64,000 nucleotides of DNA from Alviniconcha marisindica (Eukaryota; Mollusca; Gastropoda; Provannidae). The stretch covers positions 217,501 to 281,500 of the forward strand of contig JABMCL010001253.1 of NCBI GenBank assembly GCA_018857735.1, given 5' to 3'. The translations under genes were made by a program, and so were the position numbers. Numbering within the stretch: the stretch's first letter is position 1; each line of letters begins with the position of its first letter. Positions 24,501-32,762 of the stretch are shown piece by piece. The notes beneath the pieces were generated by a model. It did not search any database and had not been told where the DNA came from. It saw nothing but the letters and a program-made list of their open reading frames with translations.

Positions 24501-25565
24501 GCATAGATTTCTGCCCAATTATGTTCGTTGTTTGGTATTGAGCTCACCTTGGCAGTGAGAGCATTCTCTCTTTTCATTTTTGCCTTTTATGTTGTTTTTG
24601 GTTTGTTTTGCTTTTTGGCAGATATAATTTTGTATAATAACAGACAAAAATCTGGAGTTTGACACCACGACCCCACTTTACCACTGACACATACAGTTGG
24701 TGTTTCAGGCAAATGGCTGTGCCCGTGGCATCACTGTGATGTGTGCGGCAAGCTGGCCATCAAGCTATGCTCTGAGTGCCCCAACTCCTTCTGCCAGACG
24801 CACGAAGAAGGGGTCATCACGTTCATCAAAGGCAACCTCATTTGTGCTGAACACACGGAGCTCATTGAAGGGCTGGCAGCCTCCACGTCAGAAAGCACCT
24901 CTGCTCAGTCTTCATCGTCATCATCTTCGGTGGACAGCGACGATTGTGCTGAACCAGCTCCACCGTCCGTGAAGGAGGATCCAGTGCAGGGTCCAGAGGC
25001 AGCAGGTGAGAAAGATACAGAGGCAGCTGAGGAGAAGACTCTGGACTCGTCGGTCAAGGACGATAGTGGTGCTCCGTCCATTGTTAACACGGAGGTCAAA
25101 GTTGTTAACACAGAGGTCAAAGTTGACGCAGAGGTCAAAGTTGACCTGGAGGTCAAAGTTGATGCAGAGATCAAAGTTGACACCCAGGTCAAAGTTGATG
25201 CGGAGGTCAAAGTTGAGCCGACTGCCGCTGCAGCCATTGCCGTAAAGACGGAGGAGGTGGAGGCTGGTGAAAGGGGCAGCCAGAGAGGCAGCATGGACGT
25301 GGCCAGTGCTAGCTCTGCCAACTACTCCTCCACCAACAGCACAGTCAAGGCAGCTAGGGAGGCCCCGAAGAAGCGGCGTTCCAAAGGTCCAGGCAGCAAG
25401 AGGGCCACAGTTTGTCGGACTAAAGCACGCTACAAGGCCCAGCTGAAGGCCGGGAGTGCCTCCTCTTCCCCTCTGCCTGGCGGCACGTCCCCCAGCCTAC
25501 TGAACATCAACACTGACAGTGACAATGATTCCAACGGGCTCATTATAGATTTGCCTTCCCATTAA
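10555..25565 (+). CDS. NSD2: NSD2-type histone H3 lysine-36 methyltransferase, complete gene model
   Basis: This nuclear chromatin enzyme transfers methyl groups from S-adenosylmethionine to H3K36. Sixteen coding exons (listed separately) join in phase to 1,680 codons including the TAA stop. Domain order from residue 1: basic, Lys/Ser/Pro-rich N-terminus; PWWP1 (about 383-470); HMG box (about 590-645); PHD fingers (about 780-990); PWWP2 (about 995-1070); AWS (about 1120-1175); SET and post-SET (about 1176-1326); PHD plus C5HCH (about 1340-1440); and a low-complexity acidic/basic tail. The SET core shows NHSC, the GxG-like turn and the post-SET CxCxxxxC cysteines. In vertebrates the HMG box is found in NSD2 but not NSD1 or NSD3, hence the symbol; an invertebrate with a single NSD gene could equally be called NSD. 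I chose the second of two adjacent ATGs (10552, 10555) because it has A at -3 and G at +4. The length of about 1,680 residues lies between human NSD2 (1,365) and NSD1 (about 2,700). Confidence 0.93.
13377..13507 (+). CDS. NSD2: NSD coding exon 2 (basic linker)
   Basis: Acceptor CAG at 13374-13376, donor GTGCGT at 13508. It encodes 43 codons plus a split Gly and is rich in Arg, Lys and Ser ([15 protein letters not shown]). There is no known domain. It is included because it has good splice sites, matches the incoming phase 1 and leaves phase 0 for the next exon. Confidence 0.75.
14064..14093 (+). CDS. NSD2: NSD coding exon 3, 30-bp microexon
   Basis: A strong acceptor (TTTATTCTTTCAG) and donor (GTGAGC) bound exactly ten codons, [10 protein letters not shown], in phase 0 on both sides. 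The exon could be skipped without shifting the frame. The support is splice sites and phase only. Confidence 0.6.
14683..14808 (+). CDS. NSD2: NSD coding exon 4 with a GC splice donor
   Basis: Acceptor CAG ends at 14682. The 42 codons start [13 protein letters not shown] and continue Ser/Asp/Asn-rich to LQ. The only good donor is CAG|GCAAGA at 14809, the consensus form of a GC-AG intron. It leaves phase 0, matching the phase-0 start of the PHD exon at 16381. Without the GC donor the frame reads to a stop at 14850. Confidence 0.7.
15195..15300 (-). repeat. LINE 3'-tail-like fragment in NSD intron 4
   Basis: Read on the minus strand, the segment contains GAATTTCCCCTTGTGGGATG followed by an ATTAAAG signal and TTGAAT-like simple sequence. 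That is the pattern I associate with 3' ends of RTE-like LINEs in molluscs. No coding part is recognised. The family assignment is from memory of the motif only. Confidence 0.4.
15615..15795. repeat. Cluster of six or seven 16-bp palindromes
   Basis: Perfect palindromes TTTTGTCATGACAAAA (15621-15636) and TTTTGTTGCAACAAAA (15694-15709) sit with near-perfect relatives at about 15638, 15676, 15731 (TTTTGTCGCAACAAAA), 15752 and 15767. All share TTGTNGCRACAA-like cores. They lie in NSD intron 4, not close to either splice site. Confidence 0.75.
16381..16609 (+). CDS. NSD2: NSD coding exon 5: first PHD finger
   Basis: Acceptor CAG ends at 16380, donor GTAAAA is at 16610, leaving phase 1. After a basic stretch ([14 protein letters not shown]) comes a zinc finger with C-x2-C (CAVC), ELVEC, then CQNYFHAAC and CQEC. 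This is the classical NSD PHD1 pattern, which contributes to histone tail binding. Confidence 0.92.
16625..16800 (+). repeat. Copy of the AATAAT/CA dispersed repeat in NSD intron 5
   Basis: AATGATAATAATGATGATGA at the start is followed by AGAGTGCCTAACCTGC and GGCCCAAAGTACATATTGTC, then CA-rich sequence. The layout matches the element at 5,880. It starts only a few bases after the splice donor at 16610. Confidence 0.5.
17008..17262. repeat. Tandem duplication of about 126 bp upstream of the PHD2 exon
   Basis: CTTGCTGCTGAAAGTTTG near 17023 returns as CTTGCTGCCAAAACTTTG near 17152. The following text, including GTGTTTTTGTACA and TTTGTTTACT, is parallel. Both copies are intronic, ending about 60 bp before the exon at 17322. 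Confidence 0.7.
17322..17522 (+). CDS. NSD2: NSD coding exon 6: second PHD finger
   Basis: Acceptor TAG at 17319-17321, donor GTATCT at 17523; phase 1 in and out. It encodes [17 protein letters not shown], then CGKFYHEEC and [13 protein letters not shown], which matches the second PHD-type finger of NSD proteins. All expected zinc ligands are present. Confidence 0.92.
17957..18136 (+). CDS. NSD2: NSD coding exon 7: third PHD-type finger
   Basis: Acceptor CAG ends at 17956, donor GTGGGC is at 18137; phase 1 in and out. The product runs [18 protein letters not shown] to CSNHFQ and ends WCFSCSKG. This is the conserved RCIRCPxAYH finger of NSD proteins, whose last cysteines continue in the next exon. 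Confidence 0.92.
18591..18773. mobile_element. Short MITE (about 94 bp) between two 32-bp direct repeats
   Basis: Left terminal repeat 18631-18664 and right terminal repeat 18690-18724 are inverted copies of about 34 bp, with cores GTTAATTAGCACTTGAAAGA and TCTTCCAAGCGCTAATTAAC. The element is almost all terminal repeat. It lies between related 32-bp direct repeats ending CATAATGTGATAAG (18591-18622 and 18742-18773). Three TGTGATAAGTGGTGACTGCA-like units follow, up to the next exon's acceptor. Confidence 0.65.
18848..19007 (+). CDS. NSD2: NSD coding exon 8: PHD finger and start of PWWP2
   Basis: Acceptor CAG ends at 18847, donor GTACCT is at 19008; phase 1 in, phase 2 out. It encodes [18 protein letters not shown] and WYCSDC, then the [12 protein letters not shown] strand that opens the second PWWP domain. 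The fingers in exons 7 and 8 probably act together in chromatin recognition. Confidence 0.93.
19695..19823 (+). CDS. NSD2: NSD coding exon 9: PWWP2 core
   Basis: Acceptor CAG ends at 19694, donor GTCAGT is at 19824; phase 2 in and out. The split Arg codon leads into [13 protein letters not shown], giving the R-W-W-P form of the motif. Then come [18 protein letters not shown] residues of the aromatic cage region. PWWP2 binds methylated H3K36 nucleosomes in the family. Confidence 0.92.
20186..20265 (+). CDS. NSD2: NSD coding exon 10: end of PWWP2
   Basis: Acceptor CAG ends at 20185, donor GTAATC is at 20266; phase 2 in, phase 1 out. It encodes [15 protein letters not shown] and GLFKMYYK. The VFLFxEGD strand is typical of NSD proteins directly after the HQGR of the preceding exon. 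Confidence 0.9.
20754..20866 (+). CDS. NSD2: NSD coding exon 11: linker between PWWP2 and AWS
   Basis: Acceptor CAG ends at 20753, donor GTGAGC is at 20867; phase 1 in, phase 0 out. The helical, charged product ([17 protein letters not shown] then KPAPFKFVK) fits the alpha-helical region that follows PWWP2 and leads to the AWS domain in NSD proteins. Confidence 0.88.
21209..21478 (+). CDS. NSD2: NSD coding exon 12: AWS domain and start of SET
   Basis: Acceptor CAG ends at 21208, donor GTGAGC is at 21479; phase 0 both sides. AWS cysteines are all present: [11 protein letters not shown], then [11 protein letters not shown] and [12 protein letters not shown]. The exon ends in RGWGLKT, the first SET motif that contacts the cofactor. 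The frame stays open for 228 bases past the donor through a triplicated intronic repeat. Confidence 0.95.
21484..21630 (+). repeat. Three identical 48-bp tandem units right after the AWS exon donor
   Basis: The unit begins CTCTTTGCCAGGGATTGGAA and contains GTCCAAGGGACTGAAGTCAG. Three copies follow each other with no difference that I can see, the first starting five bases after the donor GT. Because 48 is a multiple of three, the frame of the preceding exon is repeated as 16-residue blocks. Confidence 0.9.
22138..22396 (+). CDS. NSD2: NSD coding exon 13: SET catalytic core
   Basis: Acceptor CAG ends at 22137, donor GTGAGC is at 22397; phase 0 in, phase 1 out. It encodes [33 protein letters not shown], then [11 protein letters not shown] and [24 protein letters not shown] is the cofactor-binding signature. 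The region is very close to vertebrate NSD proteins, so the enzyme is expected to be active. Confidence 0.97.
22840..22946 (+). CDS. NSD2: NSD coding exon 14: end of SET and post-SET
   Basis: Acceptor CAG ends at 22839, donor GTAAGA is at 22947; phase 1 in, phase 0 out. [15 protein letters not shown] contains the catalytic-site tyrosine, and [13 protein letters not shown] carries the post-SET zinc cysteines. Confidence 0.96.
22957..23060 (+). repeat. Copy of the AATAAT/CA dispersed repeat in NSD intron 14
   Basis: AATCATAATAAATTAAAAGT leads into TTTATAGAGCACAAAATGTT and TATTCTAAGCGCATGCACGC, then CA-rich text. The layout resembles the elements at 5,880 and 16,625, and this copy also starts about 10 bases after a splice donor. 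Confidence 0.4.
23560..23764 (+). CDS. NSD2: NSD coding exon 15: lysine-rich linker and C-terminal PHD finger
   Basis: Acceptor CAG ends at 23559, donor GTAGGT is at 23765; phase 0 in, phase 1 out. A Lys/Glu run is followed by [20 protein letters not shown] and [15 protein letters not shown]. This matches the PHD that follows the SET domain in NSD proteins. Confidence 0.94.
24709..25565 (+). CDS. NSD2: NSD coding exon 16: C5HCH finger and C-terminal tail
   Basis: Acceptor CAG ends at 24708; the exon closes with TAA at 25563-25565. [13 protein letters not shown] and [12 protein letters not shown] form the C5HCH zinc module paired with the preceding PHD. The tail is low complexity: a Ser run, a repeated EVKVDA-like block at 25081-25215, then basic [11 protein letters not shown]. 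The protein ends IIDLPSH. Confidence 0.94.
25081..25215 (+). repeat. NSD2: Coding minisatellite in the NSD tail (EVKVDA-like, 18 bp)
   Basis: About seven units of six residues (E/Q-V/I-K-V-D/V/E-x) are encoded by repeats of GAGGTCAAAGTTGACGCA, with in-frame variation. It lies within the last exon. The repeat number probably varies between alleles because units differ by only one to four bases. Confidence 0.85.
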
Positions 25566-28500
25566 CCTGTCGTAGGCGTAGTTTGAACAGTGGCATCTCA
25601 CGTACCGCACCCCTGGGTTTGGGTTGTTGTTGGGGGTTATGTTTTGTTGGTGGGGGTTGTTACGATTGTTTTGTGTGTGGGTGTGTGTGGGTGTATGTGT
25701 GGGTGGTTGTTTGGGGGCGGGAAGGGGGGAGTTCCGGATTTCTGCCCTCCCTATACACTGCACCCTACCTCGTGCATGAATATGCCTTGCAATCCAAAAC
25801 TGGAAAGAAAATGAAGGGTTTGCAGTAGATTGTTGCTGTAGTTCAGGTCGGGCTGGGTTGTTGGTTTTGTTTTGTTTACTCCCTGATGTCCCCTTCTATT
25901 TGTGCTTCCGTGGTCGTCTGAATTGGAAATGTAACACTTTCCTTGTCAGATAACGGAAGTCGGGCGAGTTCTTACGAGTCACAATTTTAGGAAATCCATG
26001 CATTCAAAAATGTGGGCATTTGCTGACAGCCAGCTAATGACTGTATGAAGAGTTGCTATTTTATGTGCACATGCTCACCTTTCATTCCACATTTTTGCGG
26101 TAGTGTTTGTACAACATTCTGGAAATAGCTTGCTTGGCCTGTTAATTGTTTGATTCCATGTTTGGGGTTTTGCTAACAGCTTGTGTTTTACATTTACCAT
26201 TTCATCCACTCAAGAAATACTGGTACTCCTTTTTACCTAACCACTTTTTCATCCTGCTTCAAATCATTTTCTCATTTCCGTCTCACAAAAAAGTGGGGTT
26301 CTTCTTTTTTAATGTTTATTTTAATTGAAAAAAAGAAGTGTTTTGCTTACAAAACTATTAAAAGGGTGCATTTGCATGCATAATGTATTCCTTGATTATA
26401 AGTTAAACGTGAACTAAAAAACACAAGCAAAAGCTAATTCACAAGAAAAGTATGAAATGCATATAATGGCACATGAAATAGGAATTAATTATGTCACTTT
26501 CAAGCAAGAAGTCTATATATATAATCTAAAATCTTTATCACCAGTTCATTTTAAAGTAGGTGCTGGTTTAGTTGTTATACCTAGTCAGCTGTGTAGGTCA
26601 CATGGTGAATCAGGAATTTGTTAGACCAATGAAAATGACTGGTTGGGTGTGTGGGGGGGGGGGTCTACTAAATAATAATAAAGAAGCTGAAGTGCATTTA
26701 TGTCCTATTTTTCTGATTGGTTCCTATATATAACAACCTATTTGCTGGTTCTTGCTTAGAATGTCTTATTTTTCAGATTTGGTTTGTGCCTAGAATATCC
26801 TGTTTTCAGATTGGTTCTTGCAAAGAATAGTCGTAATAAAGGGGCTGGAGCACATTTATTGATTCTTCTTTTCAGATCTTTAAAGTACCCCAAGACTAGA
26901 GATGTTGAAGCCCCTTCCCAGTGGGCAAAAGTGAAAACCTAGGGTTGATCATGTTCAGAATTTTCACCCGCCGCATATGCATACCTATAAGCAAGCAGTA
27001 AAATGGCAGGTGAATGAACTGTTTAAAAATGGCCCTTTTGTGTGTGGTATTTATTGCTTTCTTTTGTTGGGTTGATTTTTACTGAGACAATAGAGTTAAT
27101 TTTCCAGACCTGGTACAAAGTTGCTGGAATGCCTACCCAAGTTTCAGAGGAAAACAGTAAGCCAGGATATGAATAAAACATTTTGTTGTACAAGTCTCCT
27201 TCTTCACCAAACAGGTTGAATTTTCTGTCAACTTCTGTCACAGCTCTTTCCCAAAACAGACCCTCCTTGTAAGTGATTGACCAGAAGATGGCATTTTGTA
27301 ACAGTAAGTCTGTTTTGGGGGGTACTGTGATGGCATGCGTGGATGGTAAAAGAATCGCTGTGTGAAATACAAAAGGGGTTATAGTCTTGTTTCATGCCAG
27401 CCAGCTTTTTTTCTTTCTTTTTTAAAATCATTTCTTAGCTCTGCATATTTCAGTAGATAAATAAATTTTATAACTGATTTTTAGCACCCAGTTAACTTGA
27501 TGATATACCATTGTGCACAAGCTTTGGTATGTTAGAGACAAAGGTTAACAAAAGGTAGACTTAAAATCAGTTGCAGTTGGTTTTCATGTCAGTTGCCTGT
27601 GTTCGACTTTAATCAATTAGACTTTCATAAAATATTGTTACAAAGAATCATTGCTCCTTAGAAGACCCTTTGGTGTTCACTCAATACAGTCATGACAAAC
27701 TGAGGACTTTTTTCCCAACATTTTGGACCCAGTCCCATGTGCAAATCAGTCTCAGACATTTGGCATGAACACATAGAGATTTGACCTGCATGTGTTGGGT
27801 TGAAAGGTTTTGTGGAATAACAAAGCTAAATTTATGTTAGCAGTACTTTGTGAAGACCTGATTAAACACAAAGCACTTGCAGTAAAATTGAGTACAAAAT
27901 AAATTGGGTATGCCATTGCTTTTTTGCAAACTTTCTTTTTTTTATGACATGTTACAGACTGTTTAAATAAGGAATCATCCATCAACAATACCAAAAACTG
28001 GCATTTTGTTCTCCAGCAGACTAACTACTCTGTACAGCTGTGTGGGCTAGACTGCATTGACATTTCATTCGATATTTACAGCTTTGCCCAAACACTTGGG
28101 TAAGCTCTATACCAGGCTATTTTAACTGGCTAGCAGATGTTGAGTCATGAGCTATGAACCATAGAGTAGATGCTTTAACGGGTTTAAGAAGTGAGTGTCA
28201 GACTTTGTGTCTTGGTGTGTGGTGATTTTTCCTGCAGGGACAATACTGTTTCATGACTGATGAAATTGGTAAGCTCAAACAGTTTTTCAGCACGTGAAAG
28301 CCTCCAGCACCAGTTGCCTGTAACTTATCAGTTGACTTGCCAACACTTCTGGTAGACCCCAGTTATCTATCTTTCTGGTGGACAGTATTTCATGCTCACC
28401 GTGATCTAGTGTAAGCTGGTAGGGGCAACAGAACGCAGAAGTCTTCTGATGCCAGCTCTTACGTAACCTTCTCCTCCCACTTGTGCATAGCCTTTCAGGA

Positions 28501-29400
28501 GACTGTATTAAATATTGCATGGACGCAATGTCAGTATTGCCGGTGCGAAAACAGCACACAAGGATTCACTGTGCAGTGTGTAACTAAGTGATTCTACTAA
28601 TTCTGTATATATGTTTTGCTTAATCTGGGTGACAGTTCTGACAAACAAGAGATGATACAAGATTACCCTGGTGATCTGTTCCATTTGTTGGCCCTGAATA
28701 TCCAAAACCCCAGTGAAAAATCCGGACTATGTTACTTGTAGCACATCTCAGCAGACAGCAGATGAGCATACTGCATAGACTGACTTTTGTCCTGCCTTCG
28801 ATGCCATCCAGGGTTTTGCAGTTAACTGGTACTGCAACTTGTTGCATTTGACACCAGATCTATCGGGAATGTTGGGCTGTCTGTCCAGTTAATATTCCAA
28901 GATTCTTATAACAAGGACTTTGGACCAGTGAGCAGCTAGTGTACTGTAAAGGACTCCCTAGCAGTTGGTATTGGAGGGGTGAAGGGGGGTTGCTGCCTTT
29001 GCTGTATCCAGCAAATTGATAGACCCCCCCTCCCCTGTGATTAAAAAATACCTGGTCGAAACGCACAGAATGTGCTCGTCTGATGCTTGGTAGAAATGGG
29101 TTCTACCTTGCAGTGGCAGCTGGCTTCCCCCCCCCCCCCCCCACCCCCCCAAAAAAGAAGAAATACATGCAAACTCTTCCGTCTTCAAAGTTGAGCGTTC
29201 TTTATTTTTATCCCTTTTTCCACTGTCTATGCCTGCACAACACGTGTAACTGCGTATTCATCTGTACATTTCTGTTCCATCCATGCAAAATGAATTTGAA
29301 AGCCTGTTCATTGAAAGGAAATCTGCCTTTATTCATTGTTGGGTTATTGTTTCATTTTAATTTTAGAAAAGTTGTTTTTAATTTGATCAAGTTTTGACCA
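25566..29400 (+). other. NSD 3' UTR and intergenic sequence
   Basis: No coding exon is recognised. Candidate polyadenylation signals are AATAAA near 26688 and 26833, each after related GATTGGTTCTTG-type repeats (26690-26880). G-rich and C-rich homopolymer runs occur near 26650 and 29130. The transcript end cannot be fixed from sequence. Confidence 0.4.
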
Positions 29401-31930
29401 GTCACAGCAACTGTACAGCGCATGTATTCTTTACCGTTATTGTTAGCTGCGGAATGTTAAAGCTTGGTAGACTTGTCCATTGTTGCTATCTGCCAGCACA
29501 AGTGGAGCCAGTTGCATGGACTGTTGCAAGTGACAGTGACATTAACCTTTCTAATTTCCTTCCTGCAGTATAATACATGAATGACAGTAAAGTACTTTGG
29601 TCAGACTTTTCTGTTTCAGGATCTTGTTGTGTGTAGCACATGTAGCATGATCACAGCAAGCCATTGATATTAACCCCTTCACTGCCTTAGCCTGTAACAT
29701 TTCCGGGCTGAAAAGTGCACACATACATGCCTGCAAACATTATATTTGATGGTCCTATAACAAGTCTACTTTTGATACTGTGCATTTTGATAGAAGTCCT
29801 TTCACGTGCTCATGCGACAAGCGAAAACAGCCTTAATGATTTCAGATTTGCGCTTTTATTGGTCGTTTTCCCAAGTGATGGCACGGTAAGCATGGCAGTG
29901 AAAGGGTTAACAATGATGATGGTAGTTACAGCAGACGCATCAACCATTTTCTCAGGGTCAAGGCAGGGCAGTGGGGAGGGGAACGGGTAATGCACCTGTC
30001 TGGGCCTGGCAGCCAGTTTACACTAGTAGATCTCACAAACCTGTATCTTTGTCACAGTACATTCATATTTATTGTATTCTTTTCATTTGCCATTACTCTT
30101 ATTATGTTGCGTGCACCTTACATAGTTAATAAATGTCTGCATATCTGCTCTTCCTTTTTTTCAAGTGTGAAACACCCATTTTATTGTCACTTATTGATGT
30201 TGATTTTACAATCATAACGTTTGTGTTTGAAAACAATACTACCATTCAACATTATTATTATTATATATATGCGGCTGCAATTAATGAACATTTTCTGTTT
30301 GTTATCTGATTGACAACACAGCTACACACTGGACAGCTTGGCTCATCACTGGACACAGCAACATATGAAACACCATTTTTATGCGCATGTATCTGCCATA
30401 ATTGTCACTGAGACACATGTACATAATAAACTGTGTGAGCTTTGTAGATCAAAGATTGCTTTTATTACCAATAAAATAACTAAGGTGCAGTACTGTTTCT
30501 GGCTGTGTTTCCTCCAATATAACATGCATGCACACACACAAACACCCCAAAGTGATATATAAAAAGTGGCGTTTATTTCAACTTCTGATGCATCAGCTTC
30601 TCAAACATTCACAGCGTCAACTTTTACAGTTACTTTCACGCATGCTCAAAACAAACATGCCACTCTCAGCACTGACCCTGGTCCACATTTTTCTACCTAC
30701 CTACCCCTCCTCCACCCCACACCTTATTTTGGAATTGCGTGGTTACTCTGGTCCTGCAGACTAGACAAAGATAGCACCGTTTTCCTTCAGCATGTGGCCA
30801 AAGCAATAATGGCTTTTGGGAATATAGTTTCCACTGGTCTTACGGTTATCACTTATGTGTGTCGGGGGAGGGGGGATATTGGTTTTCAGTATGGTTAGGA
30901 AAAAGGGATTATTGGCCAAGTTCATGATGTGTAATTTTTATGTCAAACACAGATGAAGCTGGAAAGTACCACTTCCTATATGGCCCACTGCAGGTTGGTT
31001 TTTGCAGTCAGTCTGTGCAAGTTGCATTGACAGTGAATCCAGACAATTATCTGCCATGATAGGAAGCCCACAGCCAATCAGAACTGATCTCTGTAAAACT
31101 CTCACAATGCAAAATGTATTTTTTTTTTTAAAGAGCAGCCACTTAGTATTCCTTACACTTCAGCAACAAAAACAATTCTGTTGGTCAGAATTATTAATCT
31201 CTGTAAAATTTTTGCTATTCATAATGCATCAAATATTGTTCACCCTTCAACAACAAAAACAAAGCTGTCCCCAGGGGGATGTGGCATGCCTCATCTTTTG
31301 CAATGCTGAAAACAAGTCATCAGTTTTTTTAGTTTCTGTAATTCAGTACTAATGCAAAACAGAAACGTGCACTATGCTGCATTGTCAACAAGATCATGTT
31401 CAAATGTTGACTGTTTTACACTCTATATTGAAGTACACCAGTATATACAACTGAGAAGTATATTGGGAAAGCATTTGGAGGTTAACAAAAGCATGTAGTC
31501 CACCCTGGGTTGTGTAACAGAGACGTTGGAAGGCCCCTGCATATATAAAAATAAATTTAAAAAAGATCATGCGCAGAAGACCTGGAGTACACATAACCCA
31601 AATGCTGGATAACTGGCTTTCTGTTCTCAAAGACTTCATGCTTACTCCATACTGGTTAACATAATCATTCCATGATAAATGTCTGATCTGTTCAGTTACA
31701 CCTTAACAGCACTGCAGTATATGTCACTGACTACTGTATCCTGATCAACTGATACATTTTTAATGCATGTGGTAAATTCAGAGACCAGTGGTCTAAAGTC
31801 TAAGTAGTTGTAGCAAAATGCATAATTATCATATACAAGCCAGGTTAGTTTTCCCACAGGCCAAATTGAAGTGAAAGAACTCAGTTAATTCCAGTTTCCT
31901 ATTCTGGACTTGTGAAAGCTGTTTGTGTGC
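29401..31930. other. Intergenic sequence between convergent NSD and BNIP1 genes
   Basis: The stretch is AT-rich, with AATAAA motifs near 30129 and 30471. I see no splice-site-bounded open frame with protein similarity, and no structured RNA. Confidence 0.35.
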
Positions 31931-32568
31931 ATGATTTCTGTTTTATTTTTTTACATATTCTAGGTTTCAGAGCATGACTGAAGATGAAGGTGAGAAAAAC
32001 ATGACATAAACTTGGCGGTTAAGAAATGCTACTTGCCACTTGCCAATAATGAAAACTCAGGTCTTTTACTAGAGGTTTGGTACCTGGCTTTGAGAACAAG
32101 CAGGATTCACAAGCCCTTAATCAGGCATTGGTCATTGTTTTTGCATCAATGAACATAATTCCGTCAGTCCAGGAGTGGCAGGGGTCATTCTTGAGGAGAG
32201 AGAGAAATGGAGAAATGGACTGCTTTTTAGAGCTGGGAGGGGGCGGGGGCAACATTTGTGAACTTCTTTTGAAACTGTCTCATTGCAATTCACAGTGAGT
32301 TTGGGGGGTTGTTGTTTTTTCTCAAAAAAACTTAGCAAAAGTATCCTGTTTCCTGTAATATCACTGTGGGAAGCTCAAGCCAGCATGCAAGCACAGCAGT
32401 GGCCAGTCTAGGCAGAATAGGGCTGAAGCCACAAGCGCCTTCCCCACATTGCCTGCACAGTCCTACATAACTCACACTTGCATATAGGAGGCACATCAAA
32501 AATTCATGGTAATTTCCTTTTAAGCATCACATTTTCAGCATTAACAAATACCTATGACTATCCGGACA

Positions 32569-32762
32569 TCATGATGGCCAGATGCGCTTCTTCATTATAT
32601 ACAGAACTGTCCCAAAGAATAGTACAAGGGCCAGAAAAATGAGCAGCTTGTCCGTGACTTCCCGGCGGCCATACTTCGTGAGCAATCGATGCGAGTGCTG
32701 GATGTGTCCACCTATGTCCCGGAACTCGTCTTGAATCTCTCCCACAGATGATGATGAATTAA
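32569..32762 (-). CDS. BNIP1: BNIP1 exon 6: end of SNARE motif and membrane anchor
   Basis: The minus-strand acceptor is at 32763-32764 and the TGA stop at 32569-32571. SVGEIQDEFRDIGGHIQHSH leads to LLTKYGRREVTDK and the hydrophobic LLIFLALVLFFGTVLYIM anchor. This is the most diagnostic exon of the gene. Confidence 0.96.

Noticed and set aside
24905..25321. 138-residue minus-strand frame (Ser/Thr/Leu-rich)
   Set aside because: It is antisense to the NSD C-terminal exon; its repeats are the reverse reading of the EVKVDA minisatellite.
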